This document shows positions 27,571 through 40,700 of a stretch of DNA of 64,000 nt, piece by piece. Numbering within the stretch: position 1 is the stretch's first letter; each line of letters starts with the position of its first letter. The notes beneath the pieces are model-generated. The model searched no databases, had not been told where the DNA came from, and worked only from the letters and a program-made list of their open reading frames with translations. This stretch comes from Pycnococcus provasolii (lineage: Eukaryota; Chlorophyta; Pseudoscourfieldiophyceae; Pseudoscourfieldiales), in contig CP150555.1 of the NCBI GenBank assembly GCA_049487715.1, positions 744,001 through 808,000 on the forward strand. The letters are read 5' to 3'. Both the position numbers and the translations under genes were made by a program.

Positions 27571-30500
27571 CTACATTGCTCCCGCATTTTTCGATGCGTT
27601 TGCGCGCGCCCGAATCTGGGCAAGGATTCCGCCTGATCCAATGCCTATGGGCGTTGTCCCAGCCGCACAACCTTCTGCGGACGACCCAACGCGCGCAACA
27701 CTTGCCCCTGTTCCAACCGCCCCGAAACGCGAACCGGGAGCTCCGGCGGAACCAGCACGCCCTGTCCAAGTCGGCACATGCACACCCCCTGACTTTGCGC
27801 ACGCTGAAGAGCTCTTCTGCACAGCCTGAGCGGCGAGGCGAGCGCTTCGTGCCGCCTCAGCCCTTAGCCCAAGTCGGCGGCCGACATCTCCGCCACCACT
27901 GCCATTTCCGTCACCACAGTCCAAACCAGCGCCTACAACTGCGTCGTGATCTACAGCACCGGCAATAGAGCTTCGAAGCAATTCGTCGAGAATCGCCGTC
28001 TCCTTTGATGGCTCCGGAGGTTGAGGATTGTCTTTCGGCAGCAAAGCGTCTTGTTCCATCTCCTCCTCGTCACCAGGAGGTGGAAGCAGGTCGTCGTATT
28101 CTCCATCGTAGTCGTAGTCGCCCCATGCATCAAGCATGGGCGCTGCTGCCGCTGCCGCCGCCGCCGCCGCCGCCGCCGATGAATCGGAAGGCTGCAATGC
28201 CTGAGCTTTCCTGTGGTCTTCCATAGCCTCACCAAAGATCTGCATCGTCTCCAGGCCACCTCCGCCCCTCATGGCGTGCATCGACGATTCTGCCACCTGC
28301 GTCGCCGCTGACTTAATGGGCACGTTTTCGTACTCCGCGCCAAGAGAGAAAAGGTCGCGCAAATCACGGCTGCTGAACAGGCGTTTCTGCTTTGGATCTC
28401 TTAGAACCTTCTCCGTTAGCAGAGATTTGTAAATTTGCCGATGATACACTTTCTCCTCAATCGTCCCTGTGGTGATGAGTCGGTAGATTGTGACATCCTT
28501 CGTCTGGCCGATGCGCCATGCACGTTCTCGAGCTTGGATGTCAGTGCTCGGATTCCAGTCAGGGTCAAAGATGACGACGCGGTCAGCTCCAATCAGGTTG
28601 GTTCCCAGTCCACCCACGCGCGTCGTGAGCAGGAACAGAAATATTCCAGAGTCGGGGGCATTGAATTCCGCCATCAGACCAGCACGGCGGTCGACCGCCG
28701 TCGACCCATCCATGCGGCGATACTGAAAGGTTTCACCGTGCTTCTCAAACACGTGCCTCTCGATGATGTCAAGCATTTGCTGCGTCTGCGTGAAGACGAG
28801 GCAACGGTGTCCTTTTGAGTGCCACTCTTGCAGGATTTTGTCGAGCACCGTAAGCTTACCCGACCGTTCGACATTTCCGTAGTCTGGATCGTTCGATACG
28901 ACCGACGCCACACGATCAAGCAAGTCTGGGTGGTTGCAAACCTTACGAAGTGTGTCGATGCCAGCAAGTAATTTGCGCCGCCGGGACTTGCGGCGATCGG
29001 GATCAATGTTCAAGTCATCCTCCTCCAGAATGTCCGAGCACTCTTTAGAAGCAAGATAGCTTCGATACGCCTGCAGCTGAATGGGCGTGAGTGAGCAGAA
29101 GAGAACCTGTTCTGTTTTCTTAGGAAGAACGATTTTGTCCATTTTGTCCATCCCGCCGTCTTTTGAGTCGTCAATATCGTGTTGTTTATCGCCTCCGCTT
29201 CCCCCTCCCTCATCAGGCGTAGTGGTCATTACGTCGCACTTCATCCGGCGCAGAAGATACGGTGTGACGAGATCACGCAGAGACACGCTGCATTGGTACG
29301 CCGTTTGCACCTGTAGTGGTGTTGCGTTGGTGTATCCTCCAATTTGGATCGGTATGGCATACTGCGCTTGGAAGACGGGTAACGTTCCGAGGCGTCCGGG
29401 GAACACGAAGTCGAATAGGCTCCACAGCTCGGTGAGGTGATTTTGAATCGGCGCCCCAGACAGGATGATGCGATGCACCGTGCGAAGGCACTTGCACGTG
29501 ATCGTAATGTCGGCATCCGGGTTGCGAATTTTGTGACCTTCGTCGAGTACTACGTAGCCCCATCTCACGGGAATCAAGTGGTCTCTCATCGCGCGTACCA
29601 TGTCGTATGTCGTGATAACAACCGTGTTCGTCGATCGCAGCGCTTGTTTGAGGCGCTTGACGCGGCCACTGTTGTTTGCGCGACGACGGACACCACCACT
29701 GGGGTTAGCGACCAGCGCCCCACGTGCGAATTGCTCCTCCTCCTCATCTTCGTCCTCCTGACGATTACCTGCGCCTGCCCCGCCTCGCCGATCGGCACTA
29801 GCGTGGAGGATGCAAACATGAAAAAGACCGCCCGTCCACTTTACGAGCTCGTCGCGCCACTGCTCCATCACGGTGGCGGGGCATACGACCAACGATGGCT
29901 TGTAGAGACCGCTGCGATGAAGGGCTGCAAAGAAGGCGCAGATCTGCACGGTTTTCCCAAGCCCCATCTCGTCGCCGACGATTCCTCCGGAACGCTGTGC
30001 GTGCAATTCGCAAAGCCACTGCACGCCCGTCTGCTGGTAGCGGAACAACTTGTCCCATATGAGCTTTGGTACACTGAAGCTTTCATCGAGCAGCGTGATG
30101 TTGTCTGCACCGCCGCCTGGTGGGAGGAATGGCGGTGGTGGTGATGATGGTGATGATGGCGATGATTTCGATTTCGATTTCGACTTGTTTTTCGACTTTG
30201 AGGCAAATTCGAAGTCGATGTCGTTGTCATCTTCGTCAAACTCCTCGTCGTCCTCGTCTTCGTCGTCCGTGGCGCCATATTCGTCGTCCTCGTCCTCGCC
30301 GTCTTCGTCGATAGCGGCAAATGCTGCCGCCGCCGCTTTTGCTGCCTTTGCTGCTGCTGCTCGTATAGGTGGCGGCGGTGGTGGCAGTGGTTTTGTGGTG
30401 GTGGTGATGTCTTTGTCGTCTTTTTCGACGAAGGCGACAGCGCCAGCTGCTGCCGCCTGCGCTTTTGCCGCCTTAGCTGCTGCTGTTGCTGCTGCTCGTA

Positions 30501-31317
30501 AAGGTGGTGGTGGTGGCGGCATTGGTTTTGCTGTGGCTGTGGCGGTGCGGACCTTTTCCTTTTTCGGCACCCTTGCCATTGCCGCTTCCCTTTCCTTTCG
30601 CTGCTTCGCAGCGATTTTTGCCGCCGCCTCCGCCTGTCTTGCGTGAAATGATGCAGCCGCTCCCGTCGCCGGCGGTCGGTGCATCGGACGAGCTTGGGGA
30701 GGAGGTGCAGGCAAGGACGACGCGGGAAGCATGGTCGTCCTCGCCCGGTTGCTTTCGATCGCCGCCGTGCGCGCGCCCGCCCTGCTGATGGACGTGGCGA
30801 GCTTGGCAGCGTCTGGTACGGAAGCGTCGGAAACAGGCACCGTTAGACCGAGTCTTCTTTTGCGTTGTTGTTGTTGTTGCTGCTGCTGCTGCTGCTGCGC
30901 GTGCGATGCTTGTGGTGCATCAGCTGCAGACGTGGATGCGAACGCTGCGTCGAAAGCGGCATCGAAGAGCTGAACGGACACGTTTTTGTTGTTCTTTTGT
31001 GACGCCGTCGTCTTTTGTTTTTTCTGCGCTTGTTTCTGCGCCTGCGCCAACGCAAGTTCTCGTTCCTCCTCTTGTAGTTTGCGTTGGATTTGCGCGGCGA
31101 CATCGTCGTGTGATTTGACCGAAATACCGACACCCCCGAGAGCACCGTTGGTAGCGTTGAGATTTTGCAGAGACGCCAAAAATGCGGATTCGGACGCGTC
31201 AGGTTGACGTGACGGCACATCCACGTCATCCACGTCACCACCACCCCCACCACCACCCCCACGCGAGTCAGGTTCAGGGGATGGCGAACGGGATCGACCG
31301 ACCCATCCTTTCGTCAT
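27571..31317 (-). CDS. ERCC6: CSB/ERCC6/Rad26-type SNF2 ATPase for transcription-coupled repair
   Basis: 1248 residues, intronless. The Snf2 ATPase motifs are complete: Walker A DEMGLGKT (Lys455), DEGH (592-595), SGAPIQNHLTELWSL, LLRRMKCDV, VFTQTQQMLDIIERH, and the final RVGGLGTNLIGADRVVIFDP with ERAWRIGQ. The stretch AIPIQIGGYTNATPLQVQTA is specific to the CSB/Rad26 subfamily. The C-terminus has HVPTWTGRAGSAGAPGSRFG, as in plant CSB. The N-terminal ~390 residues are low-complexity (Gln run, Ala-rich and acidic Asp/Glu runs). CSB remodels stalled RNA polymerase II complexes and recruits nucleotide excision repair in the nucleus. The promoter side carries CTACGATAA at 31330-31338, 12 bp before the ATG. 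Only 24 bp separate repeat copy b from its stop. Confidence 0.93.
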   Translation of the reverse strand: MTKGWVGRSRSPSPEPDSRGGGGGGGGDVDDVDVPSRQPDASESAFLASLQNLNATNGALGGVGISVKSHDDVAAQIQRKLQEEERELALAQAQKQAQKKQKTTASQKNNKNVSVQLFDAAFDAAFASTSAADAPQASHAQQQQQQQQQQQRKRRLGLTVPVSDASVPDAAKLATSISRAGARTAAIESNRARTTMLPASSLPAPPPQARPMHRPPATGAAASFHARQAEAAAKIAAKQRKEREAAMARVPKKEKVRTATATAKPMPPPPPPLRAAATAAAKAAKAQAAAAGAVAFVEKDDKDITTTTKPLPPPPPPIRAAAAKAAKAAAAAFAAIDEDGEDEDDEYGATDDEDEDDEEFDEDDNDIDFEFASKSKNKSKSKSKSSPSSPSSPPPPFLPPGGGADNITLLDESFSVPKLIWDKLFRYQQTGVQWLCELHAQRSGGIVGDEMGLGKTVQICAFFAALHRSGLYKPSLVVCPATVMEQWRDELVKWTGGLFHVCILHASADRRGGAGAGNRQEDEDEEEEQFARGALVANPSGGVRRRANNSGRVKRLKQALRSTNTVVITTYDMVRAMRDHLIPVRWGYVVLDEGHKIRNPDADITITCKCLRTVHRIILSGAPIQNHLTELWSLFDFVFPGRLGTLPVFQAQYAIPIQIGGYTNATPLQVQTAYQCSVSLRDLVTPYLLRRMKCDVMTTTPDEGGGSGGDKQHDIDDSKDGGMDKMDKIVLPKKTEQVLFCSLTPIQLQAYRSYLASKECSDILEEDDLNIDPDRRKSRRRKLLAGIDTLRKVCNHPDLLDRVASVVSNDPDYGNVERSGKLTVLDKILQEWHSKGHRCLVFTQTQQMLDIIERHVFEKHGETFQYRRMDGSTAVDRRAGLMAEFNAPDSGIFLFLLTTRVGGLGTNLIGADRVVIFDPDWNPSTDIQARERAWRIGQTKDVTIYRLITTGTIEEKVYHRQIYKSLLTEKVLRDPKQKRLFSSRDLRDLFSLGAEYENVPIKSAATQVAESSMHAMRGGGGLETMQIFGEAMEDHRKAQALQPSDSSAAAAAAAAAAAAPMLDAWGDYDYDGEYDDLLPPPGDEEEMEQDALLPKDNPQPPEPSKETAILDELLRSSIAGAVDHDAVVGAGLDCGDGNGSGGGDVGRRLGLRAEAARSARLAAQAVQKSSSACAKSGGVHVPTWTGRAGSAGAPGSRFGAVGTGASVARVGSSAEGCAAGTTPIGIGSGGILAQIRARANASKNAGAM

Positions 31318-32581
31318 GACTAAAGCACTCTACGATAATAAAGTAGATTCCACAACAACAAGTTCAACCAACCACGAACACTGCGGGCATGAATCCACCA
31401 GCGATTAAAATCGAGAGAATGATTCGGGAATGTTTCGGGATCGGCCAACGCGCCCATAATTCCACCTCTTTTCTTTCCGGGCCCCCCGGGGGGTTCCCAA
31501 CCCCTAACCTTACCAGGACTGGCTCCATGGCGGCCTTGCCTTGGGGATACATTATGCCGTGGAGGCTTCATTCCCACGGAGCACTTGGGTCCTTCTTAGT
31601 TCCTAAGGTTATTACCACTACCCTAACCTTAGGACGAAAAGAAGCCCATTATTTTTTTTAAAAAAAAAGGCCTGACCTTCGGGTTAGGGTTAGGGTTAGG
31701 GTCATCACGTTTTACGGCCAATGTCAATCCTAATTCCTAACCTTCAGCTTAAGTGTCCAGACGTCCGGAGATCGTGTCCAGAGCGAGGCGGCGCACATGC
31801 CTCTACTCTAGAGATATGGATTGTTGCGCGCGTCTTCCACCTCAATTGAGGCTCAAGCTCACAGCGCTTCTTAAGGAGATCGACGCCTTCGACGGTGGCA
31901 TCTTCGGGCGGTGTGTGACTATGTGGCTAGGCCGCTAGGGTCCACCGGTCCACACCATCGACTATCGAGTACCAGAAACGAGGACTACCGCACGCGCACA
32001 TGCCGCGCCTCGCCATTCATTTCTGGGAGCGCTCGGACTCAAGTCTCAACCACCTAGGGACTTCGGTCCTGAGCCATTCACTCTGCCGATCTCACTCGGG
32101 ATGCTTCGCCAGCACGTCGAGAGCGACGTCCGTCCGCGTCACAAAGGTGGCGGGTGCTAGCGGCGGCGTCGATGCGCGCGAGCGGCATGACCGACCATGA
32201 CATCGAGGTGCACGTGACGGCAAAAGTCTTGAGTGACACGTTCAAAACTGACTGAAAATTGAAAAAAGAAAGCTGTCACGTGGTCACGCTAGCTCGCTGC
32301 ACCATGAGGTCGTAGCCGACCTACATAGTACTAACCTTAGCAGCGTCTTGCGTCCGTTGAGTGTTGACCGGGCCGGCGTCTCTACGATAGTACTACTAAC
32401 CTTACCCCGGATCCAAAGTCCAACCAGGCCTCGTGAAGTTTAGGGGATCCCTCCTGGAACGACATAAAGGTATTGGACAGCTTTGGGTTGCCGCGGCCCA
32501 ACCAACAGGTCTCTTCGTTTGCCCTTCATTTCAAGCTTGCGCGCCTAACCGTAACCGTAGTAGACGTGTGGTCACTGAGGT
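31318..32581. other. Long divergent intergenic region with telomere-like array and palindromic words
   Basis: Between CSB (-) and TTLL9 (+). A GC-rich stretch with GGGCCCCCCGGGGGG near 31479-31494 is followed by (TTAGGG)n at 31681-31703. AGTACTA-type palindromic words and ACTAACCTTA occur at ~32327-32340 and ~32390-32404, with CTACGATAG at 32382-32390. ORFs here are short and unconvincing. Confidence 0.5.
31681..31703. repeat. Interstitial telomere-like array (TTAGGG)n
   Basis: Three to four consecutive TTAGGG units in the CSB/TTLL9 divergent gap. Confidence 0.8.
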
Positions 32582-34034
32582 ATGCCGCTCCGGAGCAGCG
32601 CGGCGGACGGCGCGGCCGCGGCGCGGCTCGACTCGGCGGACCGCGAGTCGCGCGAGCGTGACGAGCGGCGCGCGAGAGGTACGTTCGGTGCCCGACCGGG
32701 GCCGCCGCCCAGCGCGTCCACGCCGCCCCGACCGGTCAAGTTCGGAACCACCATGCACAACTGCATCAGCCACCGCGTTATGAGGTCACGCGGATGGAAA
32801 GAAACGGAAGAGAGCGACTGGGACATCTTCTACGCCGACGTGGGGTGGATACACGAAAACATGCCATACGGACCAGGGCAGCTCAAGCTGTGCGACCACC
32901 AGCGCGTCAACCACTTCCCAAACCACATCGAACTCACGCGCAAGGACCTCATGGTAAAAAATTTAAAGAGGTACCGCAAGCAGCTCGAGCGGGAAGGGCG
33001 GCACGAGGAGGCGGCCAAGTTCGACTTCTTCCCGCAGACGTTCGCCTTGCCCAGCGAGGCGGCGATGTTCATACAGGAGTTCAAAAGAGACGCGGGAAGC
33101 GTAAGTTACCCCCTTCTGAATGCAACGGCCAAGGTGCAATACAAAACCAAAACGGAACTAACAACCTAATATGTATGCATAGATTTGGATCATGAAGCCC
33201 ATCGGGCGCGCACAGGGCAAGGGTATCTTTCTTGTCAACAAGCTCGCGCAGGTGAACGAGTGGATGCGAGAACGGCAGAAGAAGGCGGAGGGTGGCGACA
33301 TTTGCTACGAAAACTACGTCGTGCAGCGGTATCTTCAGGACCCGTACCTCGTTGGCTCGAAGAAGTTTGACCTTCGCCTTTACGTTCTGTGCCTGAGCTA
33401 CAACCCGCTCAAGGCGTACCTGCATCGTGAGGGATTCGCACGCTTCACCGCCGCACGCTACTCGAGCTCGAAGGACGACCTGAGCAACAGCTACATCCAC
33501 CTGACAAATCACGCCATTCAGAAGAAGGACACCAACTATGATCCCACCGTCTGCGACCTGAAGTGGCCCATCAGTGGGCTCAAGCGGCACCTCATCTCGA
33601 AGCACGGAGAAGCGCGCGCCAACGAGTGTTTCACGGAAATCCGCAACCTGCTGATCAACAGCCTTCGCGCGGTGGCGCACGTGATCATTAATGACAGGCA
33701 CTGCTTCGAACTGTACGGATATGATATCATGCTCGACGCCTCGCTGAAGCCGGTACTCATTGAGGTGAACGCAAGTCCTTCCATGTCGGCAGACTCTGAG
33801 ACGGATCGGCAGCTCAAGTCAGCACTTCTCGACGACGTTTTCAATGTCATAGACATGGAGAACCGCTTCGGTGGACGGCTTCCAGCCCGTGTTGGCGGCT
33901 TCGACCTCATGTGCGACAGCGGAACGCCGTTGCAAAGAAGTGAGCAGCATTCAAGTCTCACAACTCTGCTTGGCTGCAAAAACAACCGCGAGGAGAGCTT
34001 GCGCAAGCTGAATGCATGCTTGACGAAGAACTAA
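32582..34034 (+). CDS. TTLL9: Tubulin polyglutamylase TTLL9-type, two exons
   Basis: Adds glutamate side chains to axonemal tubulin. Exon 1 32582-33100, intron 33101-33182 (82 bp; GTAAGT...CTAAC...CATAG), exon 2 33183-34034, phase 0. The join makes RDAGS-IWIMKPIGRAQGKGIF, restoring the TTL core. Landmarks: ELTRKDLMVKNLKRYRKQLE (TTLL1/TTLL9 signature), FDLRLYVLCLSYNPLKAYLH, SYIHLTNHAIQKK, and the metal/ATP motif LKPVLIEVNASPSMSADSET. After splicing the protein is 453 residues, normal for TTLL9. The first ~50 residues are Arg/Ala/Pro-rich and variable. TTLL9 is TPG1 in Chlamydomonas, where it acts on flagellar tubulin; its presence implies a flagellate stage. The 3' end is followed at once by copy c of the 3'-gap repeat. 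Confidence 0.93.
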
Positions 34035-34038
34035 GATC

Positions 34039-34115
34039 ACTCATTCAGTAACGTAATAGAGTTTGCTTTGTCCAATGTCCAACGGTCGTCCATTCAGCGG
34101 TGCACCATTCAGCGC
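34039..34115 (+). repeat. 3'-gap repeat family, copy c
   Basis: CACTCATTCAGTAACGTAAT, then GCTTTGTCCAATGTCCAACG, then CCATTCAGCGGTGCACCATTC. It is the longest intact copy apart from that at 63470-63548, starts 5 bp after the TTLL9 stop, and lies in the convergent gap to the polycystin gene. The rest of the gap to 34421 holds no gene. Confidence 0.7.
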
Positions 34116-34421
34116 GTTCTTTTCGTTGGCATCTCTCGTTGAGATGTGCTGTCTCACAAAGAGCGCTCAGCATGGCGAAGAATAATGCAACTCTCCTGAT
34201 CGTGAGGGGTGAGGAAAATGTGAAGGCTTGCGAGATCCCACCCCAATAAAAACAGGTTTTCTAAGTCCGTATTTATTATTACCGGGTGCTTCAAAACTTT
34301 TGAAAAAAGAAACTGTGCTAAATCCAGAAACACTCGCCGCCTCTCTCTGAATAGCTTACTCAGTATTGATAACGTATTTCCATTGTTTTGCTGGGGGCTA
34401 ATCTTACTGTTGAAAGCTACT

Positions 34422-37400
34422 TCAAGGGCTTTCAAACTTTGTCGGACTATCCTCGGACTTTCTAGAATCATACAACAAGTTGTGAGTACTATTTGCAATC
34501 GGGTACTTCATTTCCTGTGGAATCGAGGAAATGCCGCTGTGATCAGTTGAAGCCTCAGTCGGCCAACTTGCATAGGTGCGATTCTCCTCATCCATCTCTT
34601 TCTCCTGCGGCGTTCGATAGTCACCAAACACAAACTCGCTGTCGTGACCACTATGAATCGCCAACCTTTCCACGGACCATTTTCTAAGCTGCAGCACATT
34701 CGCCAGCAAGCCTTTGCTGACCGACCATCCTGCCGCCTGGGCAACGGAAAGGGGCGTGCCAAGGAGCTCCGATATGTATCTATTATACCTTGTGCTAGGT
34801 AAGTTCCGCGCTCTAACATCGCCAACCGGATGAATAGAATTGCCACTTTCCCTCATAATGCGGATGTACTTCGTGTAAAGAACTGCATTCTCTTCCATTC
34901 CCCTTGCCGATGCACTAATGCCTCGTACCGTGAGCTGAGCTCTTCTAAGAACAAGGTTCGCAAGTGGGAGTCCCTCAACATCAGCCAGTTCCGAGCCAGC
35001 CTTGTGGCCAAGTTCACGCACGAGGCGATCAGCAAGACGTTGACAGGCTTTCAGCTCAAGCGCTCTTTTAGTATCCAACAAAAGGCGCGTTCGACCCTTG
35101 ACGCGTTCGTAGTCTTTCCGTTCGAGATTTTTGAACAGTTCCATGTCATTTCCAGCCACGTGGTCACGAGTGGCTACCAACGTGCTGGCCATCTGTACCT
35201 TAGCAACGCTTTTGCGCAAAAGAGCGAGGCCTTTCTCCTGATCACCCTTGCTTTCCTTGCTTTCCAAAGGCTTCGAGTTGGTGCTGGAGCCCAGGCTCCG
35301 TGTTTTTGATAAGGAATTCACGGCATTGGTGGTGAAGCTTGCCACACTCTTCGATCCAGATTTAATGCTATCAACGAGCCACATTGTCCCTTTTGAAAAT
35401 TTCCTTGACATAGTCTTGTAGAATGCCTTGGAGCTTTCCTCCGGACGAACGTTGTGTGCCGCCGACTCCCACGTGCTCTCGTGCATCGCATGGAGTAAAT
35501 TTGTAGTCATGGTAACGCCAATGGAACCAAGCACTGGCACATCAATCTCTACCCTCCCCACGGTATGTGCTCGAATCCACCTAGCCGTCATGGGATGAAC
35601 CGAGCGGTTTATTGCGAGTGAAGTCGCTTCGAGGAACGACTTGTTCACATCACCTTCCTCGGAAGTGTGAAGACTGTCATCGAGCCTTTTAAGCGCCTCT
35701 GCGTACATCCTACTCGATCCCGACGACTTCGATCGAGTTATCACTGATCGTGTCGTCTGCTCATCTGTACTTTCGAATTCATCACTGGCGTTGTCCTCTG
35801 AATCCTCGCGGTGGTATGGGGTTTGATTGAGCCATCGCGCATCCCCGGTCAGCAACAGCGCGCTCAGATGCGGCATTCCCATCGACTTCAGACAAGCGCT
35901 TAAGTGCGATTGAGTAGTATGCATCGCCTCGCTCACAGTCTCTGCCAGAGGACCCTTGTACACCTTAGATACTTCGGCAATCTTTGTCATCCGTTCACGC
36001 TCATCGCAGAAGTTGTCTGTCACGATCGCCACGGTGAACTGAAAGATCGTGAATATGGTGACCACCGGATAGAATATAAACACAAATGCCAACACCACTT
36101 CCTCCGCAACTAGTTTCACAACCCCATCGTCGAAGAGCGTATCCTTTGCAAGAGCGCTAAGATCGCCTAAAATGTAGTCACCGAGACCGTCGATGCCGTC
36201 AGTTAGCCTGGAGTGAAGCTTAACGCGGTCTCCCACCACGAGATGGAGCACTAGGCCACAGAGCAGTGTGTACAAGATGAGCACGGCGGAGAGCGTCGTC
36301 ATGTCAGGAATCGACTTGTGGATGGAGATGTTGATTGGGCGGAATCCGGGAAAATGTCCAAGCAGTCGATACGCATTCCACATGATCAACAGTATCAGCG
36401 GCACTTGCATCATCACGTAGACGCTGTGAAGGTTGTGCATTTCGTCAATCTTTGCTAGCAATTTCATGAACGCGTCTCGACCCGTTCCGTCGTAAGGCAG
36501 AATGTGACGAAGAGCGCCGATCGGGTATCCCTCGACAGGCCCCTGCGCCTCGCCCTTGCGCAGCGGAAGGAGGAGGCGTGCGGTAGACGAACCGTCACCA
36601 TCGTAGACACGGTAGCTTCGTGCGTAACTGAATTCACGCACATAGTGAAAGCTGTAAACGAAGCGAATGATCGTTGATACGAGAAGGAAGATTGGCACTA
36701 TCGAGACGCACACCTCACGCATCACATGCCCCGCTTGGAAAGAAATCTTCGTAACGGGTTTGAGCTGCAGCCTCAGGATTGCATTCTCCACAATGGTATT
36801 CAACAATGCGTACAGCTTTTTGATCGTGGTAATCGTCATGGACAAAGCAATCACCGCGATCAAAATCTCCAAAGCGAAGAGCGCGGTACTCCAGCCGTGG
36901 TTGAAGTAGTAAAACAACGGTGATACATTGACCTCGAACTTGCTCGAGACAGTGCCCTCGAAATCAATACTGAACTTGACGTGCACGTCCACAAGCATCT
37001 CAAGTTCCACGTTGTGCATGGGAATGCGCATGGAAACCGATTTCGTGTGGCTGTCTACGAAACGCGCAAAGTTCAGATAGCCTAGCAGTAGCTCAGCCCT
37101 ATCACGACGCAGCGATCCGTCCACGTATACGTCAAAAGCAGCCTCGGCAATTGCCGACGCCATCTTCCGATTGCTACCGAGACGTGCGTCGTTACCGAAC
37201 TCATGCTCGCGGCTAAAGAATCCAAACGGAACTCCGTTGGATTTGATCTCCGAATCCATGTAGTAATTTGAAATGTTCCTCTTGAGCAACGGATTATAGA
37301 TACCACTGGGAAATTTGCCATCATCGGCATCTCTGGAGATGTCTGTTTTGGCAAACATGGCATCCATGCCAAAAGCGTTCCCCACCGGAGTGCGCTCGCA

Positions 37401-37741
37401 TTCGCTATTAATCACAAAATCGGAAAATCGGGTCGAAGGCAATGATCGATCCCCACGTCGACCAGGGCACCCGCTTGCATACTCGCTCCGGTGCTGTGTG
37501 ATATAAACGCCACCCACAAGACGCATCTGCCCTGTAGCCCCGAAGCTACGAGGGCGGTCGTACGAGGAGTATGATACCTGTCGTAGATCATCTTTCGAGA
37601 AATCAACGGCTGTGTATCCAGCCCACATTGCTTTCGTTGCAAGGGCATTCGTTCCACTTGCCGGCGCCACACCCTTGGCTTGCTGCAGCCTCCGACTCGA
37701 TCGTCTTAAAGTCGGTGTGATGTCGATGTCTGATGTCGATG

Positions 37742-37772
<31 letters not shown>

Positions 37773-40700
37773 TGTCGCCGTTGTCGCCGTTGTCGTCGTT
37801 GTCGTGGGAGTTGGCGGAGGTGCCAGCGGCGGGCTCGGCGGTGGCGGCGGCGAGCTCGGCGGTGGCGGCGGCGGGCTCGGCGGCGGCGGCGCAAGTGTCG
37901 TTATGTTCTCGTTTGGATCTGCGGATCTCACAAGATATTTTACGATACGATCCCCTCCTACGCCACGTGGACAGGATGGCGTTTCAGTCGACGATTCCGG
38001 AAGAAGCTCTGACGTGATATTCACTGCGCGTTCAACGATGAGCTGCAAAGACGACGCTTGCGCCTCAAGCTTGTTCTGTGCATCCAACGTGCGGCCAGTC
38101 GTTTCGAATGCGTTTTTTGTCTCTTGAAGGGCACGAAGGAGCATGGTGGTCAACGACGCGAGCTCGTCCGTGCCTGTCACCATGCCTTTCTGCCCAAATG
38201 AGGAAGCATTCTGCCCAACTTGAAATTTGGACAAAAGCTGTGCATCATCTGCCATCACAAACGTGCCCACAGTGGTCGATACCGCTCGTGATTCCGATAC
38301 TGCACTTTCAAGTCGCTCTGCAAGACTCATGGCTGATTTCACGATCGCCCGCACCTGCTTCTCTCGTGCCTCGGGACTCGAAGCTGACAGCGTCTGCTGA
38401 CCGGAAGAAACGAGAGACAGGCTCACTCCATTACCTTGCGCTAGACGTCGTCCAAGACGCCGTTGAGCACTGTCTGGATCATTCTTTGTAACCACCTTCT
38501 TTGTAACCACCAAGACGGTGATAGTCACGAACTCACCCGTTTCAGCAGGCGAGCAATCCAAAAGAATTGGATCATCATCGGATTCCATAGCTGTATTCAG
38601 CGCTTCGCGCAGCCGCGTGCTCTCCAATGATGTGGAGTCCAAATACAAGCCGCACGCCTCGTTTGCAGACTTAACACTTTCTGGCAAATCGTAGGGTAGC
38701 TTGTACGTCGTGTTGAATCCCTCGACAAGTTCAATGAACACCTTATCGGATTCGCCGACTCGTCCGTCGAGATCCGTGGCGCGGAAGGTGAATGTGTACT
38801 TACCTGGAGCGCATCCATCCTCTCGAAGAACTTCGGGAGAACACGCACCTGATCCCCCCACGGCGACGAGCTCCTTCGAAAGATCTCCATCCACCACATC
38901 GAAAGCATCGGCGACGCAGAACGGGAAGGATGAGCCCTGAAGTTCTCCCCAGCATGGTTCGAGAATGCCTGGATGGGGATACCCATACAGTAAAACGATT
39001 GGTCGCATTTGAGACATTTCGCGCGGAGTTCGAAGCGTAATCTTAGGGCCAGCTCCGTCGTCGGACGCGCCAGCGCTGCTCGCTGATGCTAGTTCCTCCT
39101 CCATACGTGCTAGCTCCTCGCAAGATACGCTTTCACATCGCCCTGTCGGGTCATCCTTCGGGCACCACGTTCCCCGATTTCCGGTCAAGGGATCCACATC
39201 GCAGGGCTCTTCGATTGTAACAGAGCGAACGTCTCGCCCCATCAAAGGAGGAATCGCAGAGTCAAATGCGACGAATTCGATCTGAAAAACAGACCCAATA
39301 GGTTTATTTGTATCTATGCATCCTGCCAATCCTTTCGTTTTAAATTCGTGACCAGAGCAGCCTTTTAAATTGCGCATGCATTCATCGGGCGGGCATGCTA
39401 ATAGCCTGCTGGTGATATCACCGCCATCATCGATATCGTCGGTCACACTAGCACCAGGCTCACACGGGCCATCTACTGTCGGGCAACGATCGTATTTCGA
39501 AAATTGCTTCACCCCGATCGCCTTTTGATCTCCATACAACGTCACATTCGGCGCTTGATTTACCACCACAACCTCCTCTTCGAATACTGCTTCGCCTTCG
39601 CAATAGTCATTCACAGAACAGGGTCCGACGTCGATGCACGGCCGCTCACCGGGGGGACATTCGATGAGAACCCTCACAATCCTCGTTTCAGACACGGTAT
39701 TCTTCGCAGAGTCGGATACGGTGTACGTGATTTGGTATCTCCCCGGATCGATCAGACGGTCGACAGATCCGATGGACAGATCGAGGCACTGCTCCAGATC
39801 TGGTTCCCCGTCGATCGGGATCAAGCGCCCGCACGCCACGACAAATGGTGTGAGATCGCCATCATTCACGTCAAGTGCTTCTACGCCCCTGTCACATAAT
39901 GCGTCCAAAGGCGCGTCCTCTGCACACCTTGCATAACTTTTTCCAGAAGGCACAATGACGATAGCTGGTTTTGCCGCGGTCATCGTCGGCGGCGTCTCTG
40001 GAATCGTAGGAGCTGAAGGTTCCGTCGAAATGTAGGAATTCTCGGAGCTTGAGGTCAAGCAATAGCCATTACTGCCGCACGTGTCATCGGGGCATATGAC
40101 CGAACCTGGCTCCGGGCATCGTGGCTTGACGATGACCCGCCGGTGAATTTCTTCGGCGCGAAGGCCACTGGGATCTTCGCAGTTGTACTTCACCAAGTAA
40201 TACTCCCCGTCTGGCAAGGGCTTAGACGTGTCCACCGCCAGCGCGCCAAACACGCTGAGCCCCCCAGGCTGATTACTGGTAATGTCGGAGATGACATTCG
40301 CCGCGTCCGTGTCCTCGCATTTTCCACCAGCATCCACGTAGGTGTTTTCTCGCGTTTGCGTGAGCTCCTCACGAAGCACCAGCTGGCGAGAACTTGTGTA
40401 GCCAAAAAACAAAACTTTTCCTTGACTCGCGAGTTGAATTTGAGGCGGCGATGTGTCTTCTGGTGGCTTGTACTCCTCCACTTTAACAACTTGTGATGAT
40501 GTTGTCGAAATAGTAGAGAAAGATGCTGCACATGAGCCATACGAACTGCATTTTGGCATCTCATCCTCCTCCAATTGTTCCAAGTCTTCTTCTTCGACGC
40601 AAAGATGTTCCTTTTCACCCGTTGTCTTGCTATGCTCGACGCAGTAGTCCTTGACATACACGCGGCGCGTTGCCGTCGCTTTGTTGCTCGACTGGTCTGT